DNA of 31,171 nt, from assembly GCA_002343715.1 (NCBI GenBank), contig DDSA01000231.1:1-31171 (forward strand). The letters run 5' to 3'. The notes beneath the pieces are model-generated. The model saw only the letters and a list, made by a program, of their open reading frames with translations. It was not told the origin of the DNA and searched no databases. Below are positions 15,873 to 22,785 of this stretch, piece after piece. The stretch comes from Phycisphaerales bacterium UBA2402. Its GTDB lineage: Bacteria; Planctomycetota; Phycisphaerae; Phycisphaerales; UBA1924. The position numbers and the translations under genes were made by a program. The stretch's first letter is position 1. The number at the start of each line of letters is the position of its first letter.

Positions 15873-16811
15873 ATGAACACCGAACAGGCAATCCGACTCG
15901 CGGGGCAACGACTGCTGGGCCTGAAAGGGTACAACTTTGACGTTCTGGAGGTCGCCAAGCCGGTGTCGGTCGATGCTGCGGTGAACCTCTCCCGCGTGGT
16001 CTCCAAACTCTCGCCGATCCTCGGCAACCTGATCGAGTTCAACACGGTGGAGTTCTTGAACACGCTGACCGAGTTCCAGACACTCGGCAAGTGGATCAGG
16101 CAGGACCCCGGATTCCCCGACACTTTGTTTCAGGGCAGCATCTCTCCCGCTCCGGGGTTTGAAATCAAGGCATGGTTCCCGCTCGCGACAGAGATCACCG
16201 CACGGTTCCGCGACTCGCAGAATCACTTTGAGCATGACCAAACCCATGTGGCGATGCTCGCGTGGCTGCCCCAGCATCTGATCTACGGACGCCCGTACAT
16301 CTTGGACGTGGTTGTGGTGTCGGCGAAGTCCGTGGCGAAGGCCCGCGATGACCACTACCACAGTCCTCCTGGCTATCTTGTGTTGGAGCCGGAGGACACC
16401 ACCTCGCGTACCCGGAACCTTCAACAGACTAACTGCGCTGGATACAAGTTCCAAGGGACGGCTGCTCAGTTGGCGCAAGCGGAGAAGGTCGTGAAGTCAT
16501 GGGGCAAGTCGGGCGGAGTGTATCTCCCGACCCGCGAGTATCAGGCCATGTGCCGCGAGTTGCTGGCGAAGTTCCCGTACCGCCTTGACACCAACTTCGC
16601 CAAGATGGATCGCATCGTCCACGGCGAGATTGAGGCGTTCAAGAGTCGCGTGATGGACAGCACCGTGCATGGACGCACAGTCGGCGAGTGGATTCGACTC
16701 CTCGCCCGCGATGATGAGGCAGAGATCAGGCGAGAGTTGCAGACTCGCTTTGGAATAGCAACTCAGCCTCTACAGGCGGTTCAGCCAAGTCCCGGACCGA
16801 AGCCCCAGTGA
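15873..16811 (+). CDS. Putative type II restriction endonuclease (PD-(D/E)XK type)
   Basis: The protein is 312 aa from ATG 15873. The frame is open to TTG 15783, but that stretch is covered by the phased repeats, so the later start is preferred. A nuclease-like signature is visible: Pro82-Asp83 (FPDTLFQG) followed by Glu97-Ile-Lys99 (PGFEIKAW), the spacing of a PD-(D/E)XK active site, in a beta-rich context. The strongest argument is position: its 3' end overlaps by 86 bp, tail to tail, the DNA methyltransferase on the other strand. It would cleave unmethylated DNA at the sequence the methylase protects. The specificity and exact family are not recognised. An XRE regulator upstream could be its controller. 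Confidence 0.7.
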   Translation: MNTEQAIRLAGQRLLGLKGYNFDVLEVAKPVSVDAAVNLSRVVSKLSPILGNLIEFNTVEFLNTLTEFQTLGKWIRQDPGFPDTLFQGSISPAPGFEIKAWFPLATEITARFRDSQNHFEHDQTHVAMLAWLPQHLIYGRPYILDVVVVSAKSVAKARDDHYHSPPGYLVLEPEDTTSRTRNLQQTNCAGYKFQGTAAQLAQAEKVVKSWGKSGGVYLPTREYQAMCRELLAKFPYRLDTNFAKMDRIVHGEIEAFKSRVMDSTVHGRTVGEWIRLLARDDEAEIRRELQTRFGIATQPLQAVQPSPGPKPQ

Positions 16812-17862
16812 AGCGGGCAACGCCGTATTGGAAGTAGGTCGGATCAATCTCGCATGAGAACGCCCGGCGGTTGGTTTGACGAGCGGCAAGTGCAGCGGTG
16901 AATAGCCCTCCAAAGGGTTCCCAGACTGCATCCCCCGGTTCGCTCGATGCTTCGATGATCATCCGCATCAGATCCAACGGCTTCTGGTTCAGGTGAACCG
17001 CTCGGCCCGACGGAGCCTTCAACCGCTCGCCCCCGTTGACCGGCGGTCGATCCCACACGTTTGTGAACCCGTGCGGGCAGAAAAACTTGGATCGCATGAG
17101 CGTCCACTCGGCTCCTGTGGCGGGTCGCTTGCCATCCATTGAGAAGTAGGGGCGGCCCGACGGCTTGCCGTGCGCGTTGGCAAACTCTTGGAGTCGTTCA
17201 AACATCTCTGGCGGCGGGAAGTACCACAGGTGTCCTTGATCGAGATACTTCCGAACCGCTGCGTCGGCAACGCCACACGCCTCATTTGCCTTGCGCAATG
17301 GCAGCCCCGTTCGCTTCCACTCTGCGAGTAGCCACTGCTTCAACGGTTGGCCATCCACCTTGGCCTCAAACACGTACTGCACGCAAACCTCGGACACGAC
17401 AGGAAAGCGCCGGATGCGCTTGGTGTTGACGTTCCCCGCAATGTGCGCTTTGCCCTTGTTCCAAACGTTGCAGTTCTGATACCGCCACCCGTGGCGTTCA
17501 AGGATCGGGTGCACCGCCGCCCAGCCAATCTCGGAGTTCCAGAACCAGAGCGTTGTCGCCGGCGTGGCGGCGGCGGACCACGCCTTCACGTGCGGCTCGT
17601 ACCAGTGCGGCATGTCGAGATGGTCTGACGTGTCGCCCTCGAACCCCAACACGCCGTATGCACCGTCGGACACGATGACTGTTGGCGTGTCCCATTGCCC
17701 GTAGTGGTCAAGACTGTCACCAAGCCAAAGCAAAGTCGCGTCATCCCGCCACTGCGTGATACCCGGACCGTTCGCCAATGTGATGCTCTTTCCACGCCCG
17801 ACCGTGCTGGTTGGGGCGGCTCCCCTGATGTTCTTGAGCGTGTTCGCTGGGTGTCGAGGCAT
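16726..17862 (-). CDS. DNA methyltransferase, beta-class amino-MTase of an R-M pair
   Basis: The protein is 378 aa from ATG 17862, with GGAG 5 nt upstream; GTG 17898 is the upstream alternative. Catalytic motif IV is VSDGAYGV with Asp66, a variant of the usual S/D-P-P-Y. Motif I lies C-terminally (VWEPFGGLFTAALA, Glu315) after HLNQKPLDLM. This IV-to-I order defines the beta class, which makes N4-methylcytosine or N6-methyladenine. Between them sits a helix-turn-helix-like segment (LPLRKANEACGVADAAVRKY, then LWYFPPPEMFERL), probably part of target recognition. It should modify the recognition site of the convergent endonuclease, with SAM as donor. The 86-bp 3' overlap implies antisense interference between the two genes. 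Confidence 0.88.
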   Translation of the reverse strand: MPRHPANTLKNIRGAAPTSTVGRGKSITLANGPGITQWRDDATLLWLGDSLDHYGQWDTPTVIVSDGAYGVLGFEGDTSDHLDMPHWYEPHVKAWSAAATPATTLWFWNSEIGWAAVHPILERHGWRYQNCNVWNKGKAHIAGNVNTKRIRRFPVVSEVCVQYVFEAKVDGQPLKQWLLAEWKRTGLPLRKANEACGVADAAVRKYLDQGHLWYFPPPEMFERLQEFANAHGKPSGRPYFSMDGKRPATGAEWTLMRSKFFCPHGFTNVWDRPPVNGGERLKAPSGRAVHLNQKPLDLMRMIIEASSEPGDAVWEPFGGLFTAALAARQTNRRAFSCEIDPTYFQYGVARFTGASVRDLAEPPVEAELLFQSESATLA

Positions 17863-17979
17863 GAAGGCTCCGGGTGAGGCGTGGCGTCTGGCGTTCACTT
17901 CTTGTTAGGGTAGGCTGGATCAGGTCCGCCGTCTACCTCATCGTACAACGAATCGCGGCGTCACCTCTACGATGACTCT

Positions 17980-18249
17980 GTGCGATACCACTGCTGGCGA
18001 TGCCGACAACCCATGAACATTCAGCCGGGACTCCAACCCGGCGTCTACTCGTGTCCCAACTGCGGTGCCGAGTTCCGTGTTGGCCCGACTCCGACCCCAC
18101 CGCCAAAGACGGACAACAACGGAGCGGCGGCGGGCGTTGTTGGCGGAGCCATTCTCGGCGGAGCCATTGGCGGGCCACCCGGCGCCATCATCGGTGGTCT
18201 GATCGGCTTGATCCTTGGCACGAAGGCTGACCAAGGGGGCCGACGGTGA
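17980..18249 (+). CDS. Zinc-ribbon protein with glycine-zipper membrane segment
   Basis: The protein is 89 aa with a GTG start. It begins RYHCWRCRQP and continues with YSCPNCGAEF, giving two CxxC knuckles (residues about 5-28) typical of a zinc ribbon. A Pro/Thr linker follows, then a Gly-rich hydrophobic segment of about 35 residues (VVGGAILGGAIGGPPGAIIG, then LIGLILG) with GxxxG spacing, as in glycine-zipper membrane proteins. It overlaps the next gene by 4 bp (GTGA), so the two are probably cotranslated and may form a complex. The function is unknown; it sits between the methyltransferase and the integrase. Confidence 0.72.
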   Translation: MRYHCWRCRQPMNIQPGLQPGVYSCPNCGAEFRVGPTPTPPPKTDNNGAAAGVVGGAILGGAIGGPPGAIIGGLIGLILGTKADQGGRR

Positions 18250-18638
18250 ACCTCACTTGGGTCGATCAAGTCACCATCGGTTGCGGCTTGGTGCTGATCG
18301 TGCTGTACCTCATCCGATGTGGTGCGTGCAAGGTCAAGGTTCAACTGTCTGCACTCATGGTGTGCGCATGCTCAGGCGGTGCGCTGTTCTACGGGGCGGT
18401 GCTGATCTTCACCCCGTTCGTTCCTGCGCTTCAGAAGGTGCCCATGCAGGCACTGCACATCGTCATTGCTGGAATCGCCTTGCTGTACATCGGCTGGGCG
18501 TTCGTGCGCCAAGTCTGGACGCGGCCCGGCAGCATCACGCCTGAGCAAGTGCCGGAAGCCACCAGCGCATCGAACGCACTGGCGACACCGACCGCTCCCG
18601 CTCCGGTGCCCGTGGCGACGGATCAGAACAAGGTGTAG
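18246..18638 (+). CDS. Small integral membrane protein, three transmembrane helices
   Basis: The protein is 130 aa. Hydrophobic helices lie at about residues 8-24, 36-57 and 68-88, and a cytoplasmic or periplasmic Pro/Ala/Thr-rich tail runs from about 95 (PEQVPEATSASNAL onward). Cysteines cluster around helix 1-2 (RCGACKV, VCACSGG). No family is recognised. Its GTG start overlaps the stop of the zinc-ribbon/glycine-zipper gene, so the pair should be coexpressed. It ends 10 bp before the convergent integrase stop. Confidence 0.7.
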   Translation: MNLTWVDQVTIGCGLVLIVLYLIRCGACKVKVQLSALMVCACSGGALFYGAVLIFTPFVPALQKVPMQALHIVIAGIALLYIGWAFVRQVWTRPGSITPEQVPEATSASNALATPTAPAPVPVATDQNKV

Positions 18639-18647
18639 CCGTCCGCC

Positions 18648-19964
18648 TCATCCCGCCTGCGCCGCCAGCGTCCGCTTCACGCCCTCCACATTCGGGTCCA
18701 CGTACACGGCGCACGTCACCCGCGAACCCGGAGCGTGGCCGCCCATGATGCGGGCAAACTCCTCGCCGTGCGTGCGGTGCATCTCGGTGAGGGCGGCATG
18801 GCGCAACTGGTTCGGTGCCCAGCGGTGCCGCTTCCGCCACACCTTCAACTCCTCCCGCTGCGCCGGGTTCAGGCGTGCCAGGTATGCCGCCTCAGACTCG
18901 CCCTCCCGCTTGGCGATGTCGCCTTGCGCCGGGAACGCCTGATCGCATGCCCGCCAGATTGCCTTGCGGTACTCATCGACCCCGTAGCACGGGCGCAGTG
19001 TGCGGGCGGTCTTGGCTTCCGGCACTGCCTGATGCCGGTGAGTGTCGCACTTCGCGTATCGCTCCCGCTCGGCATCACGGGGCGAGAACAGCGGATCGTT
19101 GTCCGCCTTGCCGAACCGGAAGCGGGACAACAGCGACTGTGCCTCGCCATTCAGGAACAGCACCCGCTCCATTCCCCGGTGGGCGTTCTTGTGTTCGGCG
19201 AGTCGGGCTGACCAGACCGGCTCCGAAGTGTCGAGGTCACACCACCGAATGCCGACCACCTCACCCGGACGCGCACCCGTCAACAACTGGAGGTCGATCA
19301 TCGCGGCCACCTGCCGCGACAGGAACGGGCGCACCGCTTCAACCAACTCACGCGACACCGGGCGCACCTTCTTGCCCTCGCGCACCCCGAAGCGCCCCCG
19401 CTTGATGGGCTCAATATCCCGCACGTCATCACGCACCGACTTCGGCACAAGCCCACGGGCAGCGGCCCACTTGAACAGCGCCACCAGAATCTGGATGCGC
19501 CCGTTGATGGTCGTGCGGCAGTTGCCCGCCTTGATGAACTCCGCTCGGACGGTTTCAAGATCACGCAGCGTGAACGCGGCGGCGGGTGTCGTGCCGAACA
19601 GCCGGTTGAGCGGGCGCACCGCTTGCCGAACATGCTCCTGGGCGGATGGGCTGTTGACGTGCTCGGTCTGGACGTGCCGCCAGTAGTCGCGCAGCACCTC
19701 AGCGATGCTCGGCCCGGTCCCCCCCGTAGCGGCGGCAGGTTTCGCCGGAGCCTTGCGGCCCTGTCCCTCCCATTCAGCGAGTGCGCGGTGGTATGCCTCC
19801 CGGCTCTCTGTCGAGTTGTGGTTGCCGGGGAAGTAGACCCGCCTGTACCCCTTCGTGCCGTCGGGCTTGATGGTGGGGAAGTCGGAGAACCCCCGACTGG
19901 GCGTGCGGGTGCCGTCAGCGTTCAGATTGCCCGGCTGTTCGCGGTACTTCGGAGTATGTGCCAT
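18648..19964 (-). CDS. int: Tyrosine-type integrase of the element
   Basis: The protein is 438 aa from ATG 19964, which has GGGAAG upstream; an upstream ATG at 19979 adds five residues. It catalyses site-specific recombination between attP and the tRNA-Ala attB. A SAM-like core-binding domain (AEVLRDYWRHVQTEHVNSPS) precedes the catalytic domain. The latter has Arg in LLTGARPGEVVGIRW, a lysine-bearing strand (LAEHKNAHRGMERVLFL), NQLRHAALTE (Asn replaces the first His of H-x-x-R, which I recall in planctomycete integrases), MGGHAPGS, and the nucleophile Tyr in CAVYVDP, 18 residues from the end. It lies 160 bp from attR and reads inward. A 21-bp palindrome upstream may allow self-repression. Confidence 0.92.
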   Translation of the reverse strand: MAHTPKYREQPGNLNADGTRTPSRGFSDFPTIKPDGTKGYRRVYFPGNHNSTESREAYHRALAEWEGQGRKAPAKPAAATGGTGPSIAEVLRDYWRHVQTEHVNSPSAQEHVRQAVRPLNRLFGTTPAAAFTLRDLETVRAEFIKAGNCRTTINGRIQILVALFKWAAARGLVPKSVRDDVRDIEPIKRGRFGVREGKKVRPVSRELVEAVRPFLSRQVAAMIDLQLLTGARPGEVVGIRWCDLDTSEPVWSARLAEHKNAHRGMERVLFLNGEAQSLLSRFRFGKADNDPLFSPRDAERERYAKCDTHRHQAVPEAKTARTLRPCYGVDEYRKAIWRACDQAFPAQGDIAKREGESEAAYLARLNPAQREELKVWRKRHRWAPNQLRHAALTEMHRTHGEEFARIMGGHAPGSRVTCAVYVDPNVEGVKRTLAAQAG

Positions 19965-19983
19965 TGCTGTGCTTCCCATACAC

Positions 19984-20004
19984 CGCGTATCGACTCGATA
20001 CGCG
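19984..20004. promoter_or_regulatory. 21-bp palindrome upstream of the integrase gene
   Basis: The arms CGCGTATCGA and TCGATACGCG are perfect around one central C. The palindrome sits 20 bp upstream of the chosen integrase start. One half-site recurs twice near attL (7766 and 7815). It is therefore either an arm-type integrase site or an operator for autorepression, or both. Confidence 0.6.
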
Positions 20005-20044
20005 AAAGGTGTGGGACACAGCCGCTCCGACGGTGAGTCCGGCG

Positions 20045-20059
20045 GTCAGAACGTCTGAC
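20045..20059. promoter_or_regulatory. 15-bp inverted repeat between integrase and attR
   Basis: GTCAGA and TCTGAC flank ACG. It lies 65 bp inside attR, between the integrase promoter region and the tRNA terminator. A binding site for an excision factor or integrase accessory protein is possible. The evidence is symmetry and position alone. Confidence 0.3.
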
Positions 20060-20082
20060 GCCGACAGGCGAAAATCCCCATG

Positions 20083-20115
20083 AAAAACAGGCTCGGACCA
20101 GCGGTCCAAGCCTGT
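20083..20115 (-). terminator. Element-borne terminator of tRNA-Ala
   Basis: On the minus strand, ACAGGCT pairs with AGCCTGT and GGACC with GGTCC around a 3-nt loop, with one mismatch, and TTTTT follows. The hairpin begins 13 nt after the tRNA 3' end. It belongs to the element, because it lies inside attR, and it replaces the chromosomal terminator stranded at 7619-7648. Confidence 0.8.
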
Positions 20116-20123
20116 CTTCTGGG

Positions 20124-20171
20124 CAAGTGGAGCGGAGGAGATTCGAACTCCCGACCTCATCATTGCGAACG
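20124..20171 (-). repeat. attR: 3' part of tRNA-Ala
   Basis: This is the right copy of the 48-bp direct repeat, identical to 7650-7697 except at 20142. It covers the tRNA from the anticodon stem to the 3' end plus four downstream bases, so integration kept the tRNA intact. Crossover probably occurred within the anticodon-loop half, as is usual for tRNA-integrating enzymes. Confidence 0.92.
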
Positions 20172-20200
20172 ATGCGCTCTACCAACTGAGCTACCGCCCC
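20128..20200 (-). tRNA. tRNA-Ala(CGC)
   Basis: The gene is 73 nt and folds as a complete cloverleaf: acceptor GGGGCGG with CCGCTCC and discriminator A, D-arm GCTC/GAGC, anticodon stem CATCG/TGATG with loop TTCGCAA (anticodon CGC, reading GCG), and T-arm GGGAG/CTCCT with loop TTCGAAT. The G3:U70 pair, the alanine identity element, is present. CCA is not encoded. The 3' half comes from the integrated element. A promoter and a terminator are both visible. Confidence 0.97.
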
Positions 20201-20221
20201 GTGTCTGATTCTTGAACCCAA

Positions 20222-20250
20222 AGTATACTCCGCTGCACGGCGTTTGTCTT
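20222..20250 (-). promoter_or_regulatory. Promoter of tRNA-Ala
   Basis: On the minus strand, AAGACA (20250-20245) and TATACT (20227-20222) are spaced 17 bp. The -10 is close to consensus and ends 21 bp before the mature tRNA 5' end. Confidence 0.6.
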
Positions 20251-20448
20251 GTTCAGTACCACTGTATGGGCGAGGTGGCTGGCCGGACTTGGGCCAGTAT
20301 CTCGCGGGTCTTGATTCGACCGTGGTGGACCATTGGAACGTGCAGTATTCATGGCAACTTGAGCGTTGGCCGATCGAGCGCTGAACCCCGGACTCCGGAT
20401 CTACCTTTGACCTGACAAATCTTCATGAAATGATCCTCACTGTTCTAA

Positions 20449-22704
20449 TTGCACTCTGACCTGAAGAGTCGAAATCCCGGTACCGACTTGCCAACCCCTT
20501 CCGATATTCTTTCCGCCGACGGCCCTATCGCGATGATGTTGGGCGAGGGCCACGAGTCCCGTCCCGAGCAACTCCGCATGGCCGACGCTGTAGCCCGGAC
20601 GATGGAGAAACGCGGCCACCTGCTGGCCGAGGCCGGGACCGGAGTGGGCAAGAGTTTCGCGTACCTTGTTCCCGCGATGCTCCGCTGCCTGAAAGGCGAG
20701 ACGGTGGTGATCGCCACGCACACCATCGCCCTGCAGGAGCAACTGGTTACCAAAGACATTCCTTTCCTGATGAGGGCGATGGGCGTTGAGCCGCCCCCGG
20801 AGATCCCGGGCGACCATGATGAATACACGCCGGACCAGCGCGATCCGTACGACGATGATCCGTTCGCGGACGGCCCGGGAGCCGAGCATCACGCGATTCC
20901 ACCGATCCCGCCGAGCGTTCGCCCCGTCCTGGTCAAGGGGCGCGGCAACTACGTCAGCATCCGTCGGCTGGAACTTGCCTCGAAGCGGCAGGACCGTTTG
21001 CTTCATGATGCCGCGGCGAGGCGGACTTTGGAACAGATCGAGCGCTGGGCGTACGACACGCTCGATGGAACGCTCAGCAGCCTGCCCCAGTTGGAGCGGC
21101 CCGGGGTGTGGGTCCATGTCGTCTCCGACAGCGGGAACTGCATGGGTCGCAAGTGCCCGCGTTACAACCAGTGCTTCTTCCAGCGGGCGAGGCGCAAGGT
21201 GCAGGGTGCGAACCTGCTGGTGTGCAACCATGCGCTCTTCTTCGCGGACCTGGCCCTGCGGGCGCAGGATGTCTCCATCCTGCCCCGGTATGACCATGTG
21301 GTGCTCGATGAGGCCCACACGGCGGAAGACGTCGCGGGGGAGCATTTCGGGGTGTCGCTCACCGAAGCGCGGGTGAACTTTCTGCTCTCGAATCTCCACC
21401 AGCCCAGGGGCGACAAGGGGTTTCTCCCCGCTTTCGCTCTTCAGGCGGGGGACATCACGGCCTGCGACCACGCCATCTCGATTGTCCGCAAGGCGCACGA
21501 CTGCTCGCGGGCCTTCTTCGAGAGTCTGGTGGAACTGACCCGCAGCGCACCGGCCCAGGAGTCACGGCCCGGGTATTCACGCCCCGCCTCGGTGCTGCGA
21601 CTCCGCTCGCCGGACGCGGTGCCGAACATCCTCTCGCCCGTGATGCGCGACCTCGCGCTGCGGCTGAAGGAACTGCAGCGCGTCGCCAAGCACGAGCAGG
21701 ACGCCTTTGAACTGAACAGTTACGCACAACGGGCGGAGATGATCGCGGCGGACGCCGACACGATCCTCGGCCAGCGGCTGCACGGCTACGCCTACTGGAC
21801 CGAACTCTCGGGCGACTCGGAGGACGGGCCGCGGGCGGGTGTGCTGCGGGTTGAACTCGCCTGTGCGCCGGTAGAAGTGGCCGAGATCCTGCGCGAGCGC
21901 CTCTTCCGGCAGGACTTTTCCGTCACGCTCACGAGCGCCACGCTCGCCACACGCACCGCCGCGGCGGAGGAATCCAAGGAGTCCGCCGAGACGGCCTTCG
22001 CGCACCTCATCGGCCGGCTCGGGTGCGAGGGGGCGGAAACGTTCCAGGCGGGAAGCCCCTTCGACTACGCGAAGCAGGTTCGGGTGTACATCCCCGGCGG
22101 GCCGCCGCCGGCGCTGCCCGGTCGCCCCGGCGGCAAGATGCTGTCGGCCAACGAATCCCTGGCCGCGCACATCCTGCATCACGTGCTCGAGACCGACGGG
22201 GGGGCCTTTGTGCTGTTCACGAGTTTTTCCGCGCTCTACGCCGTGGCGGATCTGCTGCAAGGCCCGTTGGCCGAGAGGCGCTTGCCGCTGCTCGCTCAGG
22301 GGCGTGACGGCTCTCGCACGGCCATGCTCGAGCGCTTCCGTGATGATGATCGCTCGGTGCTGCTTGGTGCCGCATCGTTCTGGCAGGGCGTTGATGTGCG
22401 TGGGCACGGGCTCCGCAACGTCATCATCACCAAACTCCCCTTCGATCCCCCGGACCGCCCTCTGACTCAGGCACGCAACGAACTCATCGAATCGCGCGGC
22501 GGCAACCCGTTCATGGAGGATTCTCTCCCGCGCGCGGTGATCAAGTTCAAGCAGGGATTCGGGCGGTTGATCCGGAGCAAGACCGACACGGGGCGGGTGG
22601 TGGTGCTTGATCAACGCATCCTGACCGCTCGCTATGGGCGATTTTTCCTCAACGCCATGCCACCGGGGGTGAGTGTCATTCGCTCGGGCGAAGACAACGA
22701 ATGA
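20449..22704 (+). CDS. dinG: DinG/XPD-family superfamily 2 DNA helicase
   Basis: The protein is 751 aa, an ATP-dependent 5'-3' DNA helicase of the Rad3/XPD/DinG group that acts on repair and replication intermediates. It has AEAGTGVGKS (Walker A, Lys68), THTIALQEQL (motif Ia), VVLDEAHTAED with DEAH at 287-290, a C-terminal ASFWQGVDVRG motif and QGFGRLIRSKTDTG (motif VI). Four cysteines at 231, 236, 242 and 259 (CMGRKCPRYNQC, then VCNH) match the 4Fe-4S cluster. The start is uncertain: TTG 20449 opens the frame and TTG 20488 is also possible, while residues LPTPSDILSADGPIA look genuinely conserved. It is a host gene beside the element; its 3' end faces the ABC permease 81 bp away. Confidence 0.88.
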   Translation: MHSDLKSRNPGTDLPTPSDILSADGPIAMMLGEGHESRPEQLRMADAVARTMEKRGHLLAEAGTGVGKSFAYLVPAMLRCLKGETVVIATHTIALQEQLVTKDIPFLMRAMGVEPPPEIPGDHDEYTPDQRDPYDDDPFADGPGAEHHAIPPIPPSVRPVLVKGRGNYVSIRRLELASKRQDRLLHDAAARRTLEQIERWAYDTLDGTLSSLPQLERPGVWVHVVSDSGNCMGRKCPRYNQCFFQRARRKVQGANLLVCNHALFFADLALRAQDVSILPRYDHVVLDEAHTAEDVAGEHFGVSLTEARVNFLLSNLHQPRGDKGFLPAFALQAGDITACDHAISIVRKAHDCSRAFFESLVELTRSAPAQESRPGYSRPASVLRLRSPDAVPNILSPVMRDLALRLKELQRVAKHEQDAFELNSYAQRAEMIAADADTILGQRLHGYAYWTELSGDSEDGPRAGVLRVELACAPVEVAEILRERLFRQDFSVTLTSATLATRTAAAEESKESAETAFAHLIGRLGCEGAETFQAGSPFDYAKQVRVYIPGGPPPALPGRPGGKMLSANESLAAHILHHVLETDGGAFVLFTSFSALYAVADLLQGPLAERRLPLLAQGRDGSRTAMLERFRDDDRSVLLGAASFWQGVDVRGHGLRNVIITKLPFDPPDRPLTQARNELIESRGGNPFMEDSLPRAVIKFKQGFGRLIRSKTDTGRVVVLDQRILTARYGRFFLNAMPPGVSVIRSGEDNE

Positions 22705-22785
22705 ACTCGGGCGAGGCTCGCCGGATCGGTCATGGAAACAACACCGAATCGGGTGGGAACCCGGTGGCACGAACTCTCGCCGTGT

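Larger units (their letters stand above)
7650..20171. mobile_element. 12.5-kb integrative element in tRNA-Ala(CGC)
   Basis: The element is bounded by a 48-bp direct repeat at 7650-7697 and 20124-20171, offset 12,474 bp, with one mismatch (7668 versus 20142). The right copy is the 3' part of an intact tRNA-Ala and the left copy is an orphan fragment. The tyrosine integrase lies 160 bp inside the right end and reads inward, the classical tRNA-integrating arrangement. Contents: a putative excisionase or DNA-binding protein, primase-helicase, unknown genes, a second tyrosine recombinase, an XRE regulator, an R-M pair and small membrane proteins. There are no structural phage or conjugation genes, so it could be a phage satellite, an integrated plasmid or a mobilisable island. 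Confidence 0.9.

Noticed and set aside
15356..15940. 194-aa frame across the phased repeats
   Set aside because: It is Arg/Pro/Thr-rich throughout, is built on the repeat units and conflicts with the start region of the endonuclease gene.
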